This document shows positions 26,755 to 39,956 of a stretch of DNA of 64,000 nt, one piece after another. Both the position numbers and the translations under genes were made by a program. The stretch's first letter is position 1, and each line of letters begins with the position of its first letter. The stretch is from NCBI GenBank assembly GCA_030549335.1, contig CM060188.1:6200001-6264000 (forward strand). The letters are read 5' to 3'. The notes under the pieces were generated by a model, which was given only the letters and a program-made list of their open reading frames with translations, ran no database searches and was not told the origin of the DNA. Source of the DNA: Pontederia crassipes (lineage: Eukaryota > Streptophyta > Magnoliopsida > Commelinales > Pontederiaceae).

Positions 26755-27275
26755 CACGGATTGTCCTCCAACGTTGAGTCGATTACTAAAAGGTCTCCCA
26801 ATTTCAATTTGTAACTAGAATGTACCCTACTTTGATTTTATTGCACGATTCGTCCACTTGACCGATAATAGACAATCTCTCGATTACCTTGCTGACGTAA
26901 TGTAATAAAATATAATAAAAAAATAACTTGCTGACGTAACACAATAAAAAATAATATAATAATAAAATATTGTAAATATTAATAAAAATAAAAAAAATGA
27001 TAGGGGCCGCCGGCGAGCTCGAGGGGGCCGATGTCCCTTGTGCAAACTCGCCGGCGCCCCTATCATTTTTATTAATTTTTTTCATTATGCTATGTCAACA
27101 AGTTAAATTTTTTTATTATAGTTTATTACGCCACGTCAGCAAGATAACTGAGAGATTGCCTATCACCAATAAAGTGGGTGAATCGTGCAATAAAATCAAA
27201 GTTGGGGGACGTTCTTGTTAAAAATTAAAATTGAGGGACAATTTAGAAAATAACTCAAAGTTGGGAAACGATTCG
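26755..27275. mobile_element. Foldback element with arms of about 240 bp
   Basis: It is nested in the larger TIR element. Left-arm landmarks TTTGATTTTATTGCACGATT (about 26830) and CTTGCTGACGTAA are inverted in the right arm at 27178-27205 and around 27140. The centre is a GC-rich hairpin at about 26998-27068 (ATGATAGGGGC and GCCGGCGAG against CTCGCCGGC and GCCCCTATCAT). The whole unit can form a long imperfect hairpin. Confidence 0.8.
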
Positions 27276-27280
27276 TTTAT

Positions 27281-27660
27281 ATATTAAAATGAGAATTTTA
27301 ACCTGCCACATGTCATTATCTCATATTTTTGAGAAAAAAGTGTACATAGATAATTCTTTTTTAATCAAAATAGAATTATTAAAATCTACAAAAAAAATAT
27401 TTAATCCAAATGTTTTAAGAACCGAATATATATATATACTAATAAAGTTGCTCTTTACAGTAAAAAAAAAAGTCAAAAGTCCATAAAAAAATACACGACA
27501 CATGATTTTTTTACTATAAATAATTTAATCAAAACATATGAGAGATAAACTCATGGCATGATAATAAATATTTTTAATTGAAAAATAATTAGCTATGTAT
27601 TTTTTTCCTTAAAAATATGAGAGAATGTCATGTGACATGAAAATACTCTCATTTTAATAT
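27281..27660. mobile_element. MITE of about 380 bp nested in the HPR-A intron
   Basis: The left end ATATTAAAATGAGA and the motif CCACATGTCATTATCTCATA are inverted at the right end (TGAGAGAATGTCATGTGACAT ending ATTTTAATAT), giving TIR-like arms of about 55 bp. A partial copy lies at about 39636-39700 beside pseudogene C. Confidence 0.7.
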
Positions 27661-28529
27661 AATTTAGATATGTCATATAAATATACATCTAAATTATTTA
27701 TTATTCTGTCATAATGAATATTAAATTATCATTTAAAATTTAATAACACATTACACAGTAATCTTAAATTTCCATTTTAATATAGTATATAAATTTAAAT
27801 AAGTTATTAACTAATATGTATTAAAAATAATTAATACGTGAAATGGATTAAACTTGAAATCCTTAAGTGGTTGAGGGACAAATTTGTTACTTTACAAAGT
27901 TAGGATACCAATTTGAGATCAACATTAAAGTTAGGGTACCAATTTTATATATTATACTAAAATGAGAGTAGTCTAATGAAACATATGCTATCAATTTTTT
28001 TAAAATAATAAAGTTGCTCTTTATAGTTAAAAATGTTAAATTATATAAAATATAAGAAAATTATATATGCAATCAATTATTATATCACACTGAATATTAA
28101 ATTATCATTTAAAATAAGATTATTTATGTAATGTGTTATTAAAAATAATTAGTATGTGGAAGAGTAAATTTGAAATGTTTAAGTAGTTGAGGAACTTACT
28201 TTACAAGGTTAGGGCACCAAACTAAGATCAATAAAGTTGGGGTATCAATGTTGAAAATTAGTGGGGTACTAATCTTGAAAATTACTCGAGAATAACTCAT
28301 AAAAGATACCTACAAGATTCATAGTCATAATCGAAAGTACCTGCAAGAAATGTTTCTCACAGAATGAAATGCAATTGGATTTATGTGTAAGTAAGCGTCC
28401 TTCTGGTTAAATGATTAGTTTTATCTTCCAATTAAGTTTCACACCTAATGATTAATTACCATAAAAAGAAAAAAAACTTAAAATTTTGCAGAATTTCTTG
28501 TGTAATGCTTAATACTAATAGGATGTGGC

Positions 28530-31560
<3,031 letters not shown>

Positions 31561-31571
31561 AATAACTGGAT

Positions 31572-31665
31572 AAATACAACAACAACAAAATCTTATCCTA
31601 CTAGGAGGGGTCGGCTATATGGATTATACGACGTCATTCCGCTCTATTAATAATCAAATCTTTCG
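31572..31665 (-). mobile_element. Severely 5'-truncated RTE LINE end, 94 bp
   Basis: On the minus strand this is only the last part of the LINE seen in URT1 intron 2: a segment matching the end of its reading frame, then ATATAGCCGACCCCTCC and a (TTG)n tail. It is flanked by ATAACTGGAT at 31562-31571 and 31666-31675, a 10-bp target-site duplication. It lies about 180 bases downstream of the HPR-B stop. Confidence 0.85.
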
Positions 31666-31845
31666 ATAACTGGATCAGGAAAAAAAAATTGGAGCCAAAA
31701 CGCGCATAATAATATATTTTATTATCATGTACATTACATCATAATTCAATTAATGTTAAAAAACATTGAAGACACAAGAAACATGTGCCATTGCTACATG
31801 TCTCTTTAAACTCAAAACAATTATCGAAAATTGTAATGATAAATA

Positions 31846-33683
31846 TTAGAGAACAGGAGACATCAAGGGTTCGTCGGAGAAGAAGGCCTCGAGGTTTGAT
31901 ACAATCACGTCCACCTGCGCCTGGAAGGACTCCGGTGTGAAGGCGGCCTCGTGCGGGGAGAGCACCACGTTGTCCAGGTAGAGCAGCTCGCGGGGCACCT
32001 CAGGCTCGTTCTCGAACACGTCCAGGCCGGCGCCGGCTATCTCCCCGCGCATCAGGCACTGCACCAGCGCGCCCTCGTCGACGAGCGGCCCCCGGCCGAC
32101 GTTGATAAGGACGCCCCCGCTGCCCAGGGCCAGCAGGACCTCCCGGTCGATGAGGTGGTGCGTGTCCTTGGTGAGCGCGCAGGATACGACCAGGACGTCG
32201 CTCTCGGCCGCCAGCTCGACGACGCCGGGGAAGAACTTGTACGGCACGGCGGCCTTCCTCGTCCGCGACGTGTACATTATGGGGCAGCCGAAGGCCTCCA
32301 GCCGCTTGGCGATCCCCGAGCCGATGCTTCCCAGGCCCACTATTCCCACCCGCTTCTTGCTTATCTGCAGTGACGTCGAATTAGGAAGAAACCATGCACT
32401 ATGCACTATTGTACCTACTACTGGCAGAGAGAGATGATTAATCATTCAAGTTCGGTAGACACATCATTTCTCCACTTGCTGTTAAAAACTTATTCTTAAG
32501 ATTGTCAGTCTTGGCTGATCAACCAAATTTTGGACAGAAGAGAGATCACATATTCATATATACTTTCCTCTGCAGTCTGCTTAAATTAATGAAATCATAC
32601 CTAAATGTTGGGGATCTGATGTCTGACCTATGGTTACACTTTCCCCCCACCAGCCATTTTTTTCTCTCCTAGAAGAAAAAAAACTTTGTTTTAAGGAATA
32701 TTCCCATGCACTTCACCCATCAAGAACATTATGTTCTTGGGTACATTATCAACATTTTGTTTTCATTCTTTTTTGTTTTTTGATGTGGTTCCTCCAATTG
32801 CGGAAGAAAAAAGAAAAGAAAAAGAAAAAAAAAAGATGTTTGACATGGGACCAAGTTGCTACTTGATCTATAGATTCCAAGTTTGCAGTTGAGAAAGCTT
32901 AATCATTCAAGTTAGGCAGAAAGGTGTCCATTGTTAAACAAATTAATTAACAGTTAATAGATAAGCATGAAGTTTCACCGAGTCATTAGTTTTTAATTTT
33001 CATTAAGCTTTGACTTTTTTTTCTAATACTTCAAATAAGCATTCAAATCCACTCGTTCGACCAATCGAAGAACAAGTAATCTCGAAACACTGTCTTCATG
33101 TTTGATCAAGAAGACTAAAATATCAGTGAAAACCGATCCAGTAGTTGCAGTTTAGTCTTCGTGGCCATTGCAGGACGATGCTTAGGAAAAATTAAACCAA
33201 ATAGCTTGATCTGTACGTTTAATGGAGAAGAAGAACGAACGAACGAACCTTCGAGCCGCGAGGCCGGTCGCACTTGGTCGGCCAGAGGCCCTGGCGCACG
33301 TAGCGGTCGTGCGCCGAGATCCGGCGCACGACGTTGATGACGAGCCCGACCGCGTAGTCAGCGACGTCGTCCGAGAACACGGTCCCGACGTTGGTGACTG
33401 CGATGCCCCTGCGCCGGCACTCGCCGAGGTCGATGTGGTTGACCCCCGTGCTGTCCGCCGCCACCAGCTTCAGCCGGGGGAGGCGGTCGAGGAGGTCGGC
33501 GTCCACGGGCGCGAGCTGCGTCGTCACGATGGCTTGCACGCCGCCCCCGTGGGCGGCCAGGAACTCGTCCCTCGGCAGCGGCGACTCGTACAGCTTCAGG
33601 AAGTTGAACCTCCCGGCGAGGGCGTCGGAGATGCCGGTGAAGAGCGGGCGGAGGAGGAGCACCGACGGCAGGTCCGGCGCCAC
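31846..33683 (-). CDS. HPR3/HPPR-like D-2-hydroxyacid dehydrogenase, copy B, two exons, about 317 aa, no ATG
   Basis: Exon 1 is 33683-33249 and exon 2 is 32364-31846, joined in phase 0 (donor AAG|GTTCGT, acceptor CTGCAG|ATAAGC). The reading frame is open and the active site complete: Rossmann GLGSIG (155-160), R236 in NVGRG, E265 in FENEP and H283 in SPHEA. Function should be as for copy A (NAD(P)H reduction of hydroxypyruvate, hydroxyphenylpyruvate or a related 2-oxoacid). The expected first codon is GTG at 33681-33683. Upstream in the same frame a TAA is met with no ATG, and exon 1 contains no internal Met. Pseudogene D, its duplicate, has ATG at the matching place. So B may start at a non-AUG codon, use an undetected upstream exon, be a recent pseudogene, or contain a sequence error. 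The gene model is firm except for its start. Confidence 0.75.
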
Positions 33684-33745
33684 TGCTCCGCGCCGTGCTG
33701 CTGCCCCCAGGCACAGGAGTTTGCAGAGACCGACATGTTAGTGCT
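32415..33745. repeat. Duplicated block B (copy at 48280-48588 and 57064-58162)
   Basis: The HPR-B intron, exon 1 and about 60 bases upstream recur at 48280-48588 and 57064-58162. Shared intron landmarks are TTTCCTCTGCAGTCTGCT, ATCATACCTAAATGTTGG, AGGAATATTCCCA and TTCTTGGGTACATTATCAA. The second copy is split by a Ty3/gypsy element. The equivalent of exon 2 is absent. Confidence 0.88.
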
Positions 33746-33850
33746 CGCAGGACTCATTGCATGGTTTCATATCGAGGAGCAAGGGGTCATTTTATGGATG
33801 CAAAATTTGACATGGACAGTTTTCCATGTCAAATGAACAGTTTTAAAAGA

Positions 33851-33853
33851 ATA

Positions 33854-33900
<47 letters not shown>
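33851..33900. repeat. (AT)n microsatellite upstream of HPR-B
   Basis: About 50 bases of AT dinucleotides, broken by one ACAT, lie some 170 bases upstream of the HPR-B exon 1 start. Copy number is likely to vary. Confidence 0.95.
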
Positions 33901-33903
<3 letters not shown>

Positions 33904-34060
33904 GTATATTAGGGTGCATTCAGTGCATTCACACACTGTCATCCGTCGGATCCGCACTCTTTTGATCGAATGGCTTCTGCACTGAACCGGAGGACGTGCA
34001 CGATAAACCGCGATCAGCGTGCGTGATAAACCGCGATCTCCTTCACTATCTGCGCACGAC

Positions 34061-34147
34061 CTAGGGCACAAAGTACCTCCTCGCGAATTCAGCGAAGGCT
34101 CCTCCTTTGCAAATTCAGGGTCGCTCCGCCGCGAATTCGTGCCCTAG
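34061..34147. repeat. Hairpin-ended repeat unit 1, 87 bp
   Basis: The unit starts CTAGGGCACAAAGTACCTCC and ends GAATTCGTGCCCTAG, so its outer 9 bases form a perfect inverted repeat (CTAGGGCAC/GTGCCCTAG). It contains GCGAATTCAGCGAAGGCTCC. A second unit lies at 34385. Confidence 0.85.
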
Positions 34148-34384
34148 GATTTGCACGGCCTCTTCAAGCTTCACCTCTGGCGTTCGCTCACGAAAGGGAA
34201 TCTCGCTCCAGTGGACCTCCAACGAGTTGCGCCTAACGATTTTTGTAGAGGTACGCTCTTCGACAGCCCTCTCTCGCTTGACCTCTGACACTCGCTCTTG
34301 CTTGACCTGACGCTCTCTCTCTCGCTTGACCTATGTTGCTCTGTAACGCTCTCTCTCTCTACGCATGCGACCTCTTCAACGCGG

Positions 34385-34473
34385 CTAGGGCACAAAGTAC
34401 CTCCCGCGAATTCAGCGAAGGCTCCTCCGCCGTGGATCGTCCCTTTCCTTTTCATGTGAACTTCGTGCCCTAG
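34385..34473. repeat. Hairpin-ended repeat unit 2, 89 bp
   Basis: It has the same ends and the same first 40 or so bases as the unit at 34061, with a different core. The 237 bases between the units are rich in CGCTCTCTCTCTCGCTTGACC-type direct repeats. The origin is not recognised; with the FAR1-like fragment downstream, the region could be terminal sequence of a Mutator-like element, but that is inference. Confidence 0.8.
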
Positions 34474-34917
34474 GATAAGAACAATATTTTAGCGAAGCAG
34501 AAGATTGAGGTGGCACCTCCTGATGTGTACTACAAGAATGGGTCATTGAGGGGCTCTTCATCCCAGGTACATTCTGCTTCACTCTTTAAGTTTAGTTCAT
34601 ATTTGAAGAAATAAGAACAATATTTTCTTCACTTGCAAAACAACATAGAATGAAGTGTCTCTGTTTATTACCAAGTGATGTGTATTATGATTTCCATTAG
34701 TTTTAATTGCATAATATACCTGAGTGATCAGATGATAATGCACCTTTGTTCATATCGCATGTCATCTTGAAGAGTAACAATAATGTCATCCCACACTCAA
34801 ATTGGCTCAACGATGGATCTCGAAGAAAGGTAATAAATTGTTGCTCCAATCTTTCACATTACTTATTTGTTGACTCTAAAATGAAATATAACCCTCATTA
34901 TTGGAATTTCACACAGT

Positions 34918-35561
34918 GTGCATGCCACCAAGGAATATATTAATATTTGCATTGAAAGTATAAATGCGGATCATGAACATTCACATAGTGTAGATGGAAA
35001 ACCATTTGTTGGGATGACATTTGATACGGATGGTGCAACTTATAATTTTTATAATTCTTATGCTAGGACAATTGGTTTTTCTATAAAAAAGTCATTATAT
35101 CTAAAGATTGATGAAAGAAGAAAGTTTGCAAGTAGAATTTTTGTTTGTTCTAAGGAAGGGCATAAAGATATGAAAAGAAATGTTGGACCGATGTGAAAAG
35201 AATGAGAGAACAACGGACCGGTTGTGAGACTCATCTATTTATTAGTGAAGGAAATGATAAAAAGTGGTTTGTAAAACGATTTCGTGAAGAACATAATAAT
35301 TTGCTAGCCACTCCTTCGAAAGTTGGGACATTGCGATCACATAATAACTTATGTGATACTTCTAAAGATTTAATTACACAATTTCATGAAGTATGGATGG
35401 ATCCTTCTAGTATTGCTAAAGTTCTCAATTTCTCAGGTGCTTCAACAGTTACCACACAAGATTGCATAAATCATTTGATTGCGAAGAGACAAAATAATGT
35501 TGGTAAAGAATGTATGGGCATTGTTGCTTATTTCAAACTTGGCGAGGATGTTTCCGATTGA
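34918..35561 (+). pseudogene. FAR1/FHY3-like DNA-binding domain fragment
   Basis: FAR1-family proteins are Mutator-transposase-derived transcription factors. The first part carries PFVGMTFDTDGATYNFYNSY and FVCSKEG, matching the FAR1 zinc-binding domain. After a frameshift at about 35193 the match continues with RTGCETHLFI, WFVKRFREEHNN and a linker-like NHLIAKRQN...AYFKL. It stops at 35559-35561, before any transposase or SWIM domain, so two thirds of a normal protein is missing. The frame begins after a possible splice acceptor (CACACAG at about 34911) and has no ATG at its start. An exon-like phrase ending in CAG|GTACAT near 34567 may be related. It could be a decayed FRS gene or a MULE remnant. 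Its shadow frames contain nothing. Confidence 0.65.
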
Positions 35562-35620
35562 GTACATTTTTTTCAACATAAATTGGCAAGTACATTTCCG
35601 ATTGATAATCACAGTTTTCA

Positions 35621-35890
35621 TAACAGAGATGCTAAACATACTTTTGTTTTCTGTTTGTGCAGTGATGAACTTCCAGTTTTGGATGTGCTGCTGGTGTTGT
35701 AATATATATGATGGACATGCTGTTGCAACCTTTCTTATAATAGTGGTGTTGTAATGTAACAGAGATGCTAAACATACTTTTGTTTTCAGTTTGTGCAGTC
35801 TTGAACTTCCAGTTTTGGATGTGTTGCTGCTGATGTTGTAATAAATACGATGGACATGCTATTGTAACCTTCCTTAAAATACTGGTGTTG

Positions 35891-35932
<42 letters not shown>
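35621..35932. repeat. 136-bp tandem duplication plus (AT)n
   Basis: Two copies starting TAACAGAGATGCTAAACATA lie at 35621-35756 and 35757-35892, with a handful of differences. The second runs into an AT dinucleotide tract at about 35889-35932. It follows the FAR1-like fragment. Confidence 0.85.
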
Positions 35933-35936
<4 letters not shown>

Positions 35937-38900
35937 CTGCAACTATTGGTGGATGATGCTAAATTATTAGATGCTGTTGTATTTGGATGCTAAGGAGCTA
36001 GTCGATTAATGGTGTGATCTCATGCTACCTTGGAGTTTTGTGACAAACTGGGAATTGGCTGATTAAGGTACCTGATTTTTCAAATTTCTTATGTATCGAA
36101 CACAAAGCAGGTGCAGTTGCTACTCTGTATGCCTGACGTTAACTTAACTAGGGATGAACCATCTTGATGAAGTATATCGCCTACTAAAATCTCCTGAAAA
36201 TTTCGTAAAATTTTGTTATCATTCAGAGCCTCGGATGCCTTGACTTAGTTCCAAAACATCAAACTCAGAGCATAAATCATATAAGCGTATGAACGAATGA
36301 GGAACCAAGCTGCAGACTGCACAAATCCTTCAGATCCATATATGATCTACCTTATGAGCTACACAACCAGAACCAACTCAAGCACACAAAACTAAATGAA
36401 ACACAAGAACCTTCATAATACAATTCTTTGATAGTATCGCTTACAATATAAATTAAATTATAAATTAAATTAAAATTTTAATTATGAAAATATGTAATGT
36501 TATTTATTTATATTTTAAGTTATAAATGTACAAATATTATAGATTTTAATAATATACATTCTAATTTAATTTCACATTTTATATTAATTGCATGAAAACA
36601 ATTAAATAGATTTATAAAAGAAACAATGTACAATTGATTAGGTTGATTCATGATAAAAATATTTCATTGATGACTAATAATATTTTGCCTATAGTTAATA
36701 ATATTATATGTATACTATTAAAAGAAAGGATAGATGATGATACATGTCACTTTCTCGTGATATTTTCTTTTGGAATTAGTTTTTATATGATGAATAATGA
36801 AGTATATTATTAAAATAAAGAATGAAATGCAATTTGCTCAAAATTAATTATAACTTGAATAAGGGTAATTTGAGTTGTTTAATTTAGTCCCACATTTAAA
36901 GCTTATAATATGAAAAGAGATGGAATATGCTATAAAAAAGTCTAGATTTACAAATATGCTAGTTATCTATTTGTATTAAGTCAATCAATATCGATAATTA
37001 GAATTTAAGTCAGAGACACGTGATTGATAATAAAATAAAAAGTAAATAAGTTTTAATTCCCAGGTATATATAAGCTAAATATAATGTTTATATTTCATAT
37101 CTATATTGTATTAGAAGGAACAAAAAATATTCACATATTATAATATATATTTCATACCTTTTCAAAATGATGCATAAAAAAAATAAATTTACATATTATA
37201 TGAGTTAAATTATGGTGCAATCACAATATAGAATTGCATGTTTTAGGCCATCAAATTGACGTTATTTTGATATGACGACACAACCAATATGAATCATTGG
37301 ATCAAAATTTTTAGTCCCACATTTAAAACTTACTAAATCTTAAAAAACATTTTTAAAGGAGAACTCATATCTAATGTAAGAATTTGATTAAGAATGATTT
37401 ATGACTAATTTAATGACGATATTAAAACAAGTTTTAATCAATTATTTGTTTTAACTGTTAAAATGAATGTTATCAACATGAAATATATAATTTTAGTGGT
37501 ATTAAGATAAGTAAGTAACATATTATATTCAAATTAAATATTTTTAATATATTCTTAAACAGAATATTATATATATATATATATATATATATTAAGGAGA
37601 TATATTACTTATTTATTTTCACATTTAAATTTATTAAATGAAAGAGCAGGGATGTTAATTTAAATGAAATGAATTTGGTCTACACATGAGTATTTTTTAA
37701 ATAAAAATATTAAAATAAACTACTATTGGTCCGATTAGATATTAGATTAGAAAAAAATGAAGATGTCCCCTATTTAAAAGAGGGACACTGAGACTTATTT
37801 CTATTCATTGGACTATGGATCTTATTTTATTCATTTTTATTTAACGACTTTAAATCTGATTTATAAATTCTTGATATGATGAATAAGAAGATGGGAGACA
37901 CAAAGAAGGGACACACCTCCTAGATTATTATCCTAAAAGTTTAACCACTATTTGATGTATATTTTTATTCAATTATAATAATATATTATAATGGATTAAT
38001 ATAACAATCATATTTCATATCTATATTGTATTGTAAAGAATAAAATATATTCAGAGCAATCAAAATGACGAATAAAAAAAATTTATGTTTTAATAATAAT
38101 ACACATTATATTTGAGAGGGGGAAGGAATAAATGCTACTAACACACAGGAAATAATATTTTTTTAATTACTTTTAAATAATATTATATATAATGATAACA
38201 TGAATAAACTAAATATGAATTTATGTAAATATATCATATATTCTTTTAATTACTCATGTAAATGTTATCAAACACTAAAAAATAAAATATTATAAAAAAA
38301 GTATAACCAAGTTGAGGATTTGCATGGTATTAACTTATGATCAAGTTAAAAATTTTCAATCTGTACTCAATTAATAATATTAAATATATATATTACTTAT
38401 ATTTCTCATTAAAATAAATGCTATCAATACCAAATATACACTTTTAGTTATATTAGATAAAATATCTAATTTCAATCATTATTTATATTTAATACATACA
38501 TAACATGCATATATACACACCTTAAAGAGAGTTAAAAGTTGGATGTAACCCTATCATGAAGTCATGCAATATGATTTAGATAATTAATTTTTTAAGGTTA
38601 GGCCATGTATGATAAAAAATAATATTAATTAATTTTTAAGAATGAAGAAAATATAATTGTTTATATAGATTATTGGAAGAAAGTTATAACTATTAAGTAT
38701 ATACTTTTAAAATAAATCATTATAAAATATACTTAATTAAAAAGTGAATGCATTATAGTGGACATTTTTTTAAAAAAATCAACAAAATATAATTAACTAC
38801 AAATTATAAAAAGATATAAGTAATAAAATTTTTTTGTCATTTCATCATCAATCTCTCTATATACTTAATTAAAAGGTGAATGCATGATAGTGGACATTTT

Positions 38901-39640
38901 TTTAAAAAAATAATCAACAAAACATAATTAACTACAAATTATAAAAAGATATAAGTAATAAAAGAATTTTGTCATTTCATCATCAATCTCTCTCTATATA
39001 TTATGCATATATAATTAAATGGAAAGTTAAAAGCTGACCTATGGCACTATTTCATTAATCCACATATAAGACTTATAATATTTAAATATTTTTAACAGTC
39101 TATATAATAATTTAATTTATTTATGTTATATATCTTTAAATATATATAGCATGTCAAATATGACATTTTTACATTGTCACGTAGAAAATGAAATACATAA
39201 AATAAAAAAAACAAAATGATATACATTGTTAAAAATATTAAAATAAATAATATTTACCTAATTCTATGATATGATATTGTTAAAAAAATATAAATATCAA
39301 TTGCTATTTATATCTGTATTATATCGAAATTAGAAAGATATATAGTTTGAAAAAAGAAGTTAAAGTGTTTAAGTAATAGATGAAGACAAAGTAACGAAGT
39401 TAAATGGGGCAAAGATAAAATAAAAAATAATTAAAAATGAAATAGAATGTAATAGATTTAAAAAATAATAATTTCAAATAAATTTAATTTATTATAACAT
39501 ATTTACATATATAAGTTTCTAAGGCGAGAAAATGATTAGATAGTCTATAAAATTTATATCAAAATAAAATTTCTTATTTTATAATCACATTTTTTACATA
39601 TATACCGCGCATCACGTGGGTTATCATAGTAGTACTATAT
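35933..39640. other. AT-rich spacer without recognised genes
   Basis: No supported coding sequence is seen. From 36420 on, the sequence is overwhelmingly A/T with an (AT)n run near 37570 and low-complexity stretches. 35940-36420 is less AT-rich and could be untranslated or transposon sequence, but I recognise nothing in it. Confidence 0.55.
38731..38998. repeat. 132-bp tandem duplication in AT-rich spacer
   Basis: ACTTAATTAAAA(A/G)GTGAATG begins at 38731 and again at 38863. The copies share GTGGACATTTTTTTAAAAAA and TTTCATCATCAATCTCTC, with few differences, so the duplication looks recent. Confidence 0.85.
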
Positions 39641-39956
39641 TAAAATGAAAGTTTTATACTGCCACATGTCATTATCTCACATTTTTAAGGAAAATTAATA
39701 TGTAAGTTTTACCGAGCATCTTCCTTGTTGCAACAAGATGCGAGTTTGTCTGCAACATTCGCGAGAGAAAAGTGGCGTCGAGAAGCAGGCATAGAAAGAA
39801 ATTTATAACGAGAATAAACAACTAGCATGACAGTATTTCAACATAAAGGGAGCAAATGTAGCCGTGGAGGTACCTTGGTGGCGAGAGGGTAATCCCCCTG
39901 ACGGGGCCAGCGGCCATGCTGGATGTACCGGTTCGAGGCGGACACTCGATGGAGCA

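Larger units (their letters stand above)
26521..28288. mobile_element. TIR element in the HPR-A intron
   Basis: The left end CGAGTAATTTTCAAGATTGG at 26521 is inverted at 28263-28288 with one mismatch over 26 bases. Similarity between the arms continues further inward as AACTTTGTAAAGTAA and its inverse. A second copy of the inward-facing right arm lies at about 27830-27955, showing a partial internal duplication. No transposase is coded. I could not define a target-site duplication, so the superfamily (possibly Mutator-like) is uncertain. Confidence 0.7.

Noticed and set aside
31951-33836. Plus-strand open frames of 111-204 codons across HPR-B
   Set aside because: They lie antisense to GC-rich HPR exons and have no recognisable domains.
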